A stretch of 64,000 nucleotides of DNA, from positions 7,135,822 through 7,199,821 of the forward strand of contig OY741279.1 of assembly GCA_963514095.1 (NCBI GenBank), given 5' to 3'. How positions within the stretch are numbered: position 1 is the stretch's first letter; each line of letters starts with the position of its first letter. Shown here piece after piece: positions 49,928-61,434 of the stretch. The position numbers were made by a program, and so were the translations under genes. Below the pieces are notes generated by a model that was given only the letters and a program-made list of their open reading frames with translations, ran no database searches and was not told the DNA's origin. The DNA comes from Eutrigla gurnardus (lineage: Eukaryota > Chordata > Actinopteri > Perciformes > Triglidae).

Positions 49928-50138
49928 TGTGTTGCTCCTGCTCGCTTACTTTCACTCTCACATCGGTTTTGATTTGTATTCGCTGTGGTTCAGTTTAGCT
50001 CCAAGCGCGTTGAACAAACAACTGAACTGTTACATAAAAAAACATCCTATTTACTGGAGCCTCTTCCTGTCAGGTTCTTCCTGACTTCTATGGTAGGAGG
50101 AGCTTTTTTTTCATCTCTGCATCATGTGGTTTAGCCCA

Positions 50139-50323
50139 TGAATGAGGAAATGAATTCTTATTTATCTGTATCACGCAATGGCAAAGCCAAGGTAGATGCA
50201 AACAGAAATCAGAGTCACAGTTTTTTCAATGTTCTTCGTTTAGGCGCCATTGCCTCACGATTAATACAGTCTTCAATGAAAACTACAACAAAAGAGGTGG
50301 CGACAAGTCAAATTAGCTCCCGC
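50139..50323. other. 185-bp insertion in the promoter region of TRIM copy 4
   Basis: Other copies read TTTAGCCCACTTTACTAAG. Here GCCCA and CTTTACTAAG are separated by 185 bp of unrelated sequence, from TGAATGAGG to GCTCCCG. The origin is unknown. The ISRE tract just beyond has also lost one GAAAGT unit. Confidence 0.7.
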
Positions 50324-50837
50324 TTTACTAAGAAGTGAAAGTGAGCACTATCACTAATAATACCTGCAGTTCAACAGTGAAGTCGATATGATCATTAAGA
50401 GAGTATATAGACATGTATGATCTAAGGTTGAAGCTTTCCCAGTGATTATGAAATACATCAGGTTTCCCAGGATTGTGTCTGTTTATATGAAAAGCAGCAC
50501 TACTTTCACTTTCTTAAATGTGGTCGAGAGAGGGTGTCTTTGTGTCAGTAGATAGATACAAAGTGTGCTGAAAACCCAGGATTCAGCTGATATTTTTGCC
50601 AAAGCGGCACCACATTTTGGAGAAAACTCAAAAATCATCTCATTAATACTCAGTATACAACATACAACAACAGGTCGAACCATTCACAAGTTCATTTCAC
50701 GATCTTGATGACACAGCATCGAGTTCAAGGCTATTTTCCATAATATCAGATGTTTAAACATCACTTATAAAGGACTTATGAATGGCCAAGATTTTAACAC
50801 ACATTTTATTTAAACTTAATGTATTCTTCTCTCTCTG

Positions 50838-50885
<48 letters not shown>

Positions 50886-51887
50886 AAGCGACAGACGTCC
50901 AACTCACAGCAGTGAAAGTCACACATGATTTGCCCCTTGACCGCTGCAGCAATAGCTATCAAAGACTAAGTGGTTTAACATGACAGCACGCACCGCCATG
51001 TGGCCAGCTGATGTGGTATACTCCTTAGCTACTCTCTATCTCTCTCTCTCTCTCTCTCTCTCCTTTTCTCACACGGACTCTGGAGGAGAAGACTTAACGA
51101 ATGTGCACCACACTGCTCACCAAAACGGAGAAAAACAATTGAAAAATCATTTGTGGACTCGAAGGCGAACGCGAGCGTTGATGTATTATGTGTCGGTCCT
51201 GTGATCGCCATGGAGACGTGTCCAGGGTGCATCCTGCCTTCTGTCAATGTCAGCTGAGAACGCAAAATACAAATGCCAAAATTATGTTTTTTTGTTTGTT
51301 TGTTTTTTGCATGAAAAAGTAATTACCAAAATAGTTGCAGAGTTAGTTGTTCTTGCATTTTTTTAATATATATTGTGTGCAAAAATCTTAATTTGTAAAG
51401 GAGCTAAAGCTGCCAAATTGCAGTGAAGTAAAAAAAAAAACTGGAATATGGCTGTAGTACTTCAAATTGTACAGTACTCTAGTGAATCTACTTGGTTACA
51501 GTCCGTTACATAACCCCATGCTCTCCTACAGTCTACAGACTTTTCCCACTTACCTTTCCTATGCTGGTGTAATTATTGCGGCTGGGGATAGTGGTGCGGG
51601 GGTGGATTCATGTGAGACTGTTCCTATACTTAAATATTATGTCCATAACCATAAAACATTCAATCCACATAAAGCCAAGTGTTCTGGATCTGGCCACAGT
51701 AGCCTCCCCAGGGTGGCGCAGTAAAAACCGCCCTGAGCCGCCATTAGGTGGAGGGAGCTGGAAGAAATACTGGACAGAGGCTGGGATCGAACCAGAGCCA
51801 GAGCACAGCTGATGGTAAACTAATTTTGTTGGCCTGATACCACCGAAATCCCCCGAAGAAAACCCACACACAGTGTACACAGCTCGT

Positions 51888-51919
<32 letters not shown>

Positions 51920-54900
51920 TGCATCATGCTTTCACTCAAGTGAAGAGTCTCGTAGGACGCTAAATGCGGGACAGAATCACACTTTCTCTCTCCCCGTTTC
52001 CATCTCTTCCCTCGACTGCTCTCACACACTTGATCACCATCTCAGCGAGTAAAGCATATGCTCCATCATTTGCCTTGAGGGACGAAAGACTGGGAAGGAA
52101 TTCAGTGAGACGTTGTAGCACTTCTCTGCTGTATTTGCTAACAGCATTCAGCTGCGCAGCTTTCCTGTCCGCGAAACAGCAGAAACACTATACAAGGCTA
52201 AAAGTCTGGACTTGATATCCGACGTTATATTTCCAATGAGGAGAAGAAAAACATCAGTCGGGTTCTTTACGTGATAAATAGCTCTGATTGTGTCTGAAAG
52301 GATTTGCAAGTTAATGTCAAAAGTCATTCTGTAAAAGCTCGAGTCAAACATTTAAATGTTAAAATGTGTTCATTTGAAATTTTAAAGTGTTTTCCTGCCA
52401 CATGAAGGTTAAAGACGCCGGAGACTAAATCCTAGGTATGACTATTTCATGTGAAGAATAAAGTGATAAATATATTACAGTAATTACAGGAGGCCACACA
52501 CAAAAACTGTCCACTGACAGACAACAACAAACATACAAAAAAAGACGGTTAAAGCATGATATTAATTTGTCTGTCAGTGGACAGTCAGTGAAAAAAAAAA
52601 GCAGTAAGTGTAACCAGAGTGGCAGCTCCTGGCAAGACATTACAGGAATTTACGATGTGTTAATTGTTTCCTTTGTTCCTCTCTGTGGCAGCTCGCTCCT
52701 CGCTCCGGCAATTATGGAAGGCCGCGGCCTGCAATGAGCTCATTATCCCTCCCTCTCTATCTCTGGTCTAATTTTAATGCATTTGATTGATTGAACTGTC
52801 GTGAATCAGCACCACTTTAGCATGTTCACAAAAAACAAAATAACCTTTGACGGAAACGAGAGCAGTCCTGTCGCATTTGAGTCGTGCACCGCCATCTTAA
52901 CTCGAGAGGAGATGAATTAAACATTTGCGTTTGTGTTTCTTTTAATATTGTGATAAAAATATGAAACCTAACTGTGGCACTTTGCCAAAAAATCCTGCGC
53001 GCTCCGGCCCCTGAAATAAACCCCATGCACCATTCCATTTGGCAAACCAATTTGGGATGGAGGGCGGGGGCAGGAAAGGGAGAGGTATAGGTTAGCTGTA
53101 GTAATAATCATAAATCACCTCTGAAATGCTGCCATGTCACATGCCAGACTGCGCCACTAATGACCAGGCCCATCTTTCACCGGGTATTTTTATCTGTGTG
53201 CCCTGACACTCGACTTCTGGAAGCGTCCTCTCGTTTTACGTCGTCAGCACCTCGGCCCGGCCTAAGCATAAGTTCCTCACATATCTATAAATACCAGCCA
53301 GCTAAATGGCATTTTCTCTCACCCACCCCCCTGCTTGGCAAGAACCAGGAGCTCTGTGACTTGGCAAAGGGACCCGCAGTCCTAGGCCACTAAACATCTT
53401 GGAGCTTAGACCCCCACCAGCGTCACCCTCCGGAGAACAGCTGGCTAAAAAAATAGATCCATCTGCCACTGCCTTCACATTCCAGTGTGGTTTCAGTTTA
53501 ATTAAACACTTTTCAATTGATTCAAGTCAAATTTTGTGAGGAAACAAAAAGAACTGCAACATTGATAGCAACTTGATTGAATTTAAGACCACCTAAAGGA
53601 TTTATTCCTCACATTGAACGTGCATCAAAATAGATTAGTGCTCGTCGACTCATGAATACGCACATCAGAAACGCACAAACACCTCTATATGCTTCCTTTG
53701 TGCAGAATGTCCTGCCAAGTTCTTTAAGCTTGCTGACATGTGGCACTAGAGGCTGCAGGTCAACGACAGCTTCCTGCTATTTCGGGATCTGTCACAGCTT
53801 GAGGTTTTAATTTATTCTGCCAGAATGTGTCAATCACTGAGCAGCGGGGGGTTCAAGCCTGGGTGGGAGAGCGAAAAAAGACACGACGGGTACGAGTCAA
53901 ACAGGACTCAAAACAAAGCAAAATCTGCTTAAAATTAACACCAACCTTCGGAGTGGGAAGACAGTGAGGGAAGCCAGTGTGCTTTTTTTGCTGCACTAGT
54001 TACCGCTTTGGGTTGGTTTGGTTGCATTTGCATGAAAGGTGGCTTTAAAGCAGCATGTTACCAGAGCAGCAGCTCCAGTCCAAACCGCCTTTGGCTACCC
54101 GGGGTGCGTTCAGGCACAGTATTACGTGCAACGTTCTTGCATGAGGCCCAGTGAGGAGTGGAAGATATCTGCAGCCCCACAAAGTTAACAGTTAAGGCCC
54201 TTTAAGGCCATGCAAAGAATCACATTTACATTTATCAAATAATCGATTTTCAAATATGTTTGTTTTTTTTAGTGATGTGTTAAAAGTGTGTTCCCTGTCT
54301 TGGTTTTTGGACATAGAGTTAATCAAAGCTTGTGCTGACCGTTTCAATGACAATGAATTCATTAATTATTACACTCTCTCAGCATCCGAGGCCACTGTGT
54401 GCCATGCCGGTGCCGGTCCACAGGCCATGCCAAGGGTTTGAATTTGACCCTCCCACCGCGGTGCCAAAGTGTACACACACATCGGGCATCATGCGGTGTC
54501 GTGCCTACTATGCATGGCATCATATAACTTTGCAGTGCTTGCGGAATAAAGGAACAAACGGCTGAGTTGTGAAGCAGATTCATCTCACAGGATGACGAAA
54601 CATCGGTTGTTTTTCTGTGTTTGCATCCCTCCCAAATTTCCCTCCACTCAGGGTCAACTTTAATCTTGTTGTACATCTTAATCCACTTTAAGTTGTACAT
54701 CTTAAATAGATTTTTACTTGGATTCTAACCTCAATTAACTTTTATTCTATGTCCTATCGCACACAAATGCAAGAAATAAAACATACTCCCAATGCGATGG
54801 GAAGCCAGAGAGGGATCGTGCCCTTATCGCAGCACTAAGTCGTCCTCTGCCAGGAAACACTTTAACACCACTATTCGTTTCCCATTTCCACCCGACAGTC

Positions 54901-55561
54901 TTTGCTTCTTTTTTTCTTTAAGCATGACCTCAATCGATCCCGAACCTTAACCGTATGTTTATTATTGTAACCACGACGACAAAGCTCAGCTAACCTTAAT
55001 GAAGTAATGAAGTTATTGTCATCCAAACCGCAATGTTTCCCAACCTTTAAAAAGTACTTATTTTATCCCGAAAACCCATGATCTTTTCTTAAACCAGAAC
55101 GTAACCACATTGCTGTCACATCATAAAACTGATTTATTTTTCAACTGTGATTTGTAAAAAAAGGTTTTGGAAGGTATGATGCTGCCCGGGCCGATAGCGG
55201 CACCGGGTCAGAGAACTCTTCTGTGTGGAACCAGGGGGGCGCAGAACAGATGATGCATACTGGCATGCCATTTGGAGAACCCAGCCTCAGCTCCCTGAAT
55301 TGTTTTGCTGCTAATAACCGATGAGATAGTGGCTAGAGACAAACCCAACGTTCGGTCCAGCCACTAATGTGTGTGTGACATCACAAATACTGCATCCACG
55401 TCTCTAGCTACCAATTAAACAGAAAAAAACTGGGGAAAGAAAGTAAGAACGTTTGTTTCACGGCCTCATTTACTGTCTGATCCCTTTTTTTTTTTCATTT
55501 TTGCTCTGCCAGTTTGTCAGCAGTGTCAGCCAATGCCACAAACTCTTTTTTTCTACGTGAT

Positions 55562-55569
55562 TGTGTGTG

Positions 55570-55607
<38 letters not shown>
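55562..55607. repeat. (TG)n microsatellite
   Basis: About 22 TG units with one GC interruption. A second TG run follows at 55,664-55,688. Confidence 0.96.
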
Positions 55608-55608
<1 letters not shown>

Positions 55609-56769
55609 TGCCACGGAAACGTTGGCTCTGTACATTCTACATAACATAAACAAATTGCATGTATGTGTGTGTGTGTGTGTGTGTGTGTCAGCAGGATCTC
55701 GCAAACCAACAATCATGCATCTGTCAGAGACGCCGCTGACATCATCATCATCCCAAATAAATGACAGCATGGTAAAAGAGCGCTGATCCGAGGCCAGCGG
55801 GTTCCAACGGGATCCATAAGCCATAACAAACATTTAATTTTTCAAATAAACTACACTCCGTGGCCAAATCTGTCATCTTTCCGGGGGCCACTGAGGAGCG
55901 GCGCTGCCTGACTTTTTTACTCTCACACGATTTATTTCAGCCCTGTTTATTATTTTGTTTGGTACAACATGTTTTCTGGCTTTTACTGGCACAACCGTTC
56001 TGCATTTTTTTTATCTCAAGCTGTAAACAGATTAAGCAGGAGGTTTTTTTTTGCCTCTGCATGTCTGTTTGATTGTGTACTTTTGCTCTGATATGTGAAC
56101 TACCGTTATATCACAGTCATCACTTGGAACTCAGAAGCTGCAGAAGTCGGCATCCTCCGCAGCACAAAGTAAAGGGAGCTCTCGTTCCCAAATTACAAAA
56201 AATCTTAAATATTAGACTTCATGGGAGTATCCAGTTGTTTGTTGTTCTTTCCAGTATCCCTTAGAGTAGCATAAATCCAAATGATTTGAAATATAAACTT
56301 TTTTTCAACAACATTTCTCATCCAAAAGGCTTCAAATTGCAAGTGGAATATAATTAAGTTCAACAAATCATTATTTTGTTTCATCTTTTATTCCTGTGTT
56401 TCCATTTAAGTAGTGATAAATGTCGTCCCGTGTATATTATAAAGATCAACGCTGAATCAACAAATGCATGTAACGGTTCCAGGTCAAACAAAAATGTACT
56501 GGATTAACAGAATGCTTAGAATTATAGACTTTTCCTGACATTTTGAGGGTTTTTATTGGGGAAACATAATTGACGTTTGAACAGTTGAATAAAAACAGAA
56601 AATGTGGGTGGAAAGACTGAATGAATGTGTTGGATGTGGAGCGACACAGTATCTTATCTTTGGCTCTGGGGCTGCAGTTATGAACCAATTTTCATTGGAA
56701 CTACTATAGCAAGAAAATACTTGTGAAAACGATTGACAGCAATTTCTAATTAATTTCTTTTCTTTTGAT

Positions 56770-56770
<1 letters not shown>

Positions 56771-56868
<98 letters not shown>
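56771..56868. repeat. (GATA)n tetranucleotide repeat
   Basis: About 24 uninterrupted TAGA/GATA units. Confidence 0.98.
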
Positions 56869-57100
56869 CAGGCTGGTCAGTGGGTGCATGTTGTTTTTGC
56901 TCTGATGGGATAAATAAAACTGTGAGCACGTCATTTGGGCAGAACTATTAATAAGAATGTCATTTTGGACCCCCCCACCCCCTCCCCATTAGTCCTTTGG
57001 ATACTTGCCCATCAGTGTCCACATGGCAGCTGAGCGCATGCGCAGCGCCACGGGTTTCAATAATGAAGTTGAGCCTAATGCCCGTGAACAGCCTGCTGCT

Positions 57101-59845
57101 CAAACTTGGACGCGGACTGAAAACATAATGGTGTTTCCCGAGACCGAGACCCGGGACTCCGGTCTGAGTTTGTAGATTACTTGAATCGAGTCTGATTAAG
57201 TCCTCTGGCTGGTTTTATTATTATTTATTTGTTTTGGAGGGGGGGGGGGGGGGACCCTTGGAGGTAATGGCCAGCAGTGGCTGAAGTGTTTTGATCCAGT
57301 CAGTGACAGCCTGCAAACAGCAGGGAGAGCTGTGCGGCGACCACACTGCCCTTTTTTGATTATGAGCGTTTCTGAGGAGTGAAGGAATCTGGGAGCTGAT
57401 TTCTTGCTGGGGACGAAAGTGATTCAAAGTCAGGTACGTGGACGAAGCTTCATTATTCACGGACAGCTCTGTGGCTTCACTGTCTGATAGGAGAGCGGTG
57501 GCGGGTTTAGGTGGCTGCAGTCCGAGGACGAGAACTGTTGGTGTCGACTTATTAATTCACTGAAGTCTAAAATAATAGACGAAACATTAAATCCAATTCG
57601 AATTATGCATGATCTAAAATGATTCATCCTTCAACAACGAATTACGAACCGTTTGATTGCACAATTGACAATTAAGTATTTTTATTCGCGTTAATAATCA
57701 GCATATTATAAGGCATTTACGCACCTATTAATAAGATTTTCACTGTAGTATTTAATCTGGTGTCTCCTTTTCCCACGACTCACCGCATCGCCACAAATTT
57801 AATTTATTTTGTCAGTTAAATATTTACTTTAATTCGACAGAGTAACCTACATTTAATGTTCCAGACTTTTCTTTTAAAGTTTTTTTTTTTTTTTTTTATC
57901 TAAGAAAGTTTCCGCACGTAATTGTTTTTGACTGCAGGTCAATGATGTTTCCACAGCTTTTGAATCCAGACTCCATCACACATGGAGGGATTTCATGCTC
58001 CCCCCCCTCCACTCCTGCTCTGCCAGCATCCCTCCGTGCGTCCACTTTTTTCTCCCCATCGCTGCTCTCATCCCACGTGGAGTTTGTGTTTATATTTGAT
58101 GTGTAGGAAACGGGAATCTTATACCACGGCCGGGTTCTCGGGGCTTGAATGGCCGCTGGCTATTGGCCTGCCCCTAACAACATGACAAGTTACGCGCCGA
58201 CTCAAAATCCGATAGGTCTGCTGCGCAGTAATCCATACAGATTAGATTTCACATTAAGGACTCATACTTAACCAATGCGCATTAATGCGCAAAACAGATG
58301 GATGGACTGTTGCTTTGTGGAGAATCGGGGGAAATGATAAAGATGTAATACACACATAGAGACTGAAATCTAATTATGGGCCTTAAAAAAACAAATTAAT
58401 ATCAGACTATTAAAATAAAAAAAAATAAAAAACACCGGAAACTACACTTTATTTTGAAATAGGCGGTTTTGCTTTATGATGAGGCTTTTCATCAAATATT
58501 TTCAAATGCATCTCACATTTTTATTTTTATTTGTTTTTCTACAAATAAAATTTAAATAAATATTAATGAATGTTTTTTTTTAGCCCAGTAAATTATTTCA
58601 CAATGCATGTGTTGATTTTTGTCATTCTTCAATTGTGTGTTGAAACCGTCTGAATAAATTCTGACCTAAATTCCGCGGAATTTGATCCTGAAGCTTCGAG
58701 GGATGCAAAAGTGATCAAATTAAATTTGAATTTAAATGTGTGATTGTGTGTTAATAAGGTAAAATAGTCACTGCCTTACAAGATCATCTTTCTTAATTTT
58801 CATTCCACTACATATAAAGTAATAAATGACTATTAGTGTTGGTTTAAAAAAAAGTATGGCCCACTTTTAACAACATTCACAATTACTCACACTATTAAAT
58901 GATGTGTGTGTCCTGGTGTAATAGTGAGTGCACTTAATTAGTAAGAAGAAGCGTTTCTGCATCTTCTGTATGAAAATGTTCACAGAATTTTTTTTTTCGC
59001 CAAAAAAAAGAAGAAGAAAAAAATCGATCCGTGCGTAAAAACCGATTGCTCGGTAAATGAAGCTCGAGTCGAAGTGAATATGTGACCTTTTCCATCCAGC
59101 AGCAGCAGTCTGCGGTTTGTTCAACATTCTCCTCTCTTCGGCTTTTATAGCGTGAAATTACCGCAGCGCGGCCGCGCAGTCCGCCTTCTAATCCCTCCGC
59201 CGTCCCATATGTGTTTCCTGCGTCGCTGTCAATAGTCACGGTGAGAAATCTAATTCTCTCTTCTGGGACGCTGAAGGAAATGGCAGGCATTATTGATTCC
59301 CTGCAGTGTCAGGTGACTGGGTTTTTCGGGCCGTGTGAGGCAGACATGTGTAGTGTACATGACACGCAGCCTGAGAGCTGGACCAGTTGGTCACAAGCGA
59401 GTTTATGACATTTAAGACTATTAAAAGCATCAATTCATGCATATGCATTTTTTTAAAGACGTATTCTAAGCTCCTGTAGCACTTTTATATTCACTAAGAG
59501 TGTTAAAGTATCACTTTATTGCCCCAAAGGTCACTCATTTATTAATGAATATTCCTGACTTTATGATTGTTTGCTGTCCACTCGCTAAAGAAGGATAAAT
59601 CATGAAGGGGAGAGTGAAAAGCAAACAGATAGAAGGCGGATTCTGTCCTCCACAAAGGTGAGAGGGAGGGGGAGGGAGGGTGAGGGAGGGTGAGGGAGGG
59701 AGGGAGGCTTGGGCACAAATCAATTCACCTGAGAGATGCATTATTGTCTTGGGTTTCAGGCGAGGAGGAGCTGAACGCTATGAAAAATTAAAAGGATGCC
59801 AGTTAGTTTAAAGGAGTGAGCCAGAAAAGTCCACAGTGCACGAGC

Positions 59846-59877
<32 letters not shown>

Positions 59878-61008
59878 TACAAATGTCTGATTTAATGTTT
59901 TTACATGCTATTTTGAGACAATTATTTTGTATTAAATCAGCATTTAAACTACTAACCAGCCTTTGTCGAAGAATAAATATTGTTTTGTCTCCATACACAC
60001 ATATACTCTGATATAATGTAGCTGAACACACTATTGCGCTGTGAAGAAAGGACATTTGCAGCTTGCTCACTGGCTCAAACTGCAGATAGAAAAATATTAA
60101 TTTAGGCTGAAGTGAAATAGAGCAAATGCATGAAAAATAATTTTTAAAAAATGGGGGAAATGAGCAGGAAAGGATTCAGTGACACTCCCTACCACACTTG
60201 CTGGGAACCACAGATCTTATGACAGGGAAGGACTTTTGTGTTTCTTCACAGCCCACTCTTTTGTCCGACTGTCAAACTTCTTGCAGAGGAGGCATTTTGT
60301 GCCGTTCTGTCGGGGATGATGACATTGTTTACCATTCTTCCTGCTGGCCTTTTGTTTGCTGCGTCACCTTCTGACAGTAGCCCTAAAAAAAAGAAGAGAA
60401 AAGCCAAGCACAATGTAATTTCGATCTCCGTCTCTTTTCCCGACGGCAACATCTAATCTCGCCCAAGTCGCAGACAATCACCTCGGCGTTGCTCTGGCCT
60501 CCAGCGCCAACCTGTCTCCTGTCTAGTATTAATAGGGTCACTCGCTGTCTTTGCAATGCTCGCCAGCCACTGTGACTGTGGTCCGGAGGCAGCCAAGCGG
60601 CCGTATCCTTTACACTTCTCCATTTTCATTGTTGATATTTACTTCTGCAATTATCTCTCCGCTTCACCCTGGGCTGAAGATGATATGCCGAAGTTACCGC
60701 TGCCGCTTCCCCTCCTCTCGGTCTCCTGTTGCTCACACATAAACGCACTGGCAGACGGGCTACCCGACAGATGCACATCGGCATTCAGAAAGAAAAAAAA
60801 AGACAGAAAATTATTACAGTACGGTGTGTGGTTTCATCCGCAATGTGAGTGTCTGTGATTCAATTTGACCATCAAAGCCCCAGTATTCAAGCACGAGGGG
60901 GGGCGGGGTTGATGCTTCAAGGTGTTCAATGGGTAAATAGAAAAAGGTGAATGTTTGCATTTAATAGCCATTGACCTACATTTATATTCTTATTTTTTGC
61001 CCCTAAAG
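57101..61008. other. Region upstream of the eya4 start exon; probable 5' UTR or intron
   Basis: No coding exon is seen. It holds a 15-G run (57,239-57,253), AT-rich stretches, a T-run near 57,880, a G-rich tract (59,663-59,707) and a CA run (59,848-59,877). A strong donor CAG|GTACGT at 57,432-57,433 could end a 5' UTR exon. The promoter cannot be fixed from sequence alone. Confidence 0.4.
59663..59707 (+). repeat. G-rich (GGGA/GGGTGA)n tract, G-quadruplex candidate
   Basis: At least eight GGG runs separated by 1-3 bases on the + strand. Confidence 0.85.
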
Positions 61009-61069
61009 TGCGCTGCGGATCACGACCCGAGAAGCCATGGAGGCCTCACAGGACCTCAACGAACAGATG
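61009..61069 (+). CDS. eya4: eya4 start-codon exon (partial gene; continues beyond the window)
   Basis: An acceptor CCCCTAAAG (ends 61,008) opens an exon with 28 nt of 5' UTR and then ATG at 61,037 in an ideal context (GAAGCCATGG). The exon codes M-E-A-S-Q-D-L-N-E-Q-M and ends in phase 0 at the donor GTGAGT (61,070). Vertebrate EYA4 begins MEDSQDLNEQ (from memory), and paralogues EYA1-3 lack this leader, so eya4 is the best call. EYA4 is a Six-dependent transcription co-activator with a C-terminal tyrosine phosphatase domain, acting in ear, heart and sensory development. No further coding exon is found up to 64,000, which is expected given the long introns near the 5' end of EYA4. Its nearness to tcf21 supports the call. 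The exon is only 11 codons, which limits certainty. Confidence 0.75.
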
Positions 61070-61140
61070 GTGAGTTAAACGCTACTGTGTGTGTGTGTGT
61101 ATACCTTGTATCGGCCACACAAGTCTGAGGTATGTATTGG

Positions 61141-61143
<3 letters not shown>

Positions 61144-61190
<47 letters not shown>
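61144..61190. repeat. (TG)n microsatellite
   Basis: About 23 TG units. Confidence 0.97.
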
Positions 61191-61191
<1 letters not shown>

Positions 61192-61393
61192 TAGCACACA
61201 GCAGATGTGGTTCAGTGAGTGTACAGTAACCATATGGCAGCAGTCAGAGTGAATGAGACAATGCTAGACGGAGACATCAATTTAGGATCTCCGTGTGTGT
61301 GTGTGTGTGTGAATCCTCACTCAAATTACTTTTTAACTTAATTGAGAAAGTAGGTCTTTTGTTATCCCTACCATACATTATCTTTTCCTCACA

Positions 61394-61394
<1 letters not shown>

Positions 61395-61433
<39 letters not shown>
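61395..61433. repeat. (CA)n microsatellite
   Basis: About 19 CA units. Confidence 0.97.

Positions 61434-61434
<1 letters not shown>

Larger units (their letters stand above)
26688..50700 (-). repeat. Tandem array of TRIM gene units (about 4.5 kb period before insertions)
   Basis: Blocks of near-identical sequence recur in the same order. A promoter-distal marker beginning TTGAAAAACGGGACCTTCAG occurs at about 26,704, 38,141 and 42,656. The RING exon start codons lie at 30,965, 37,490, 42,019 and 49,927. The 42,019 minus 37,490 interval gives the least disturbed period, about 4.5 kb; the other intervals (6.5 and 7.9 kb) are enlarged by transposons. Homology starts at ATTTCATCT near 26,690 and stops at ATTTCA near 50,699, so the block begins and ends at the same point of the unit. 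Copies 3 and 4 share a deletion of about 600 bp relative to unit 1 (unit-1 sequence about 27,120-27,725). Confidence 0.9.
50701..57100. other. Gene-free spacer right of the TRIM array
   Basis: No supportable exon. Contains CA and TC microsatellites, a possible old tRNA-derived SINE fragment near 51,690-51,830 (B-box-like GGTTCGATCCC on the - strand), and mixed-composition blocks such as 52,690-53,060 that might be conserved non-coding DNA. Confidence 0.5.

Noticed and set aside
51690..51830. tRNA gene or SINE with a B-box-like GGTTCGATCCC on the - strand
   Set aside because: No convincing A box or cloverleaf was found at the right spacing. At most an old tRNA-derived SINE fragment.
53820..53870. 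B-box-like GGGTTCAAGCCTGG
   Set aside because: Isolated match with no A box or stem pairing; probably chance.
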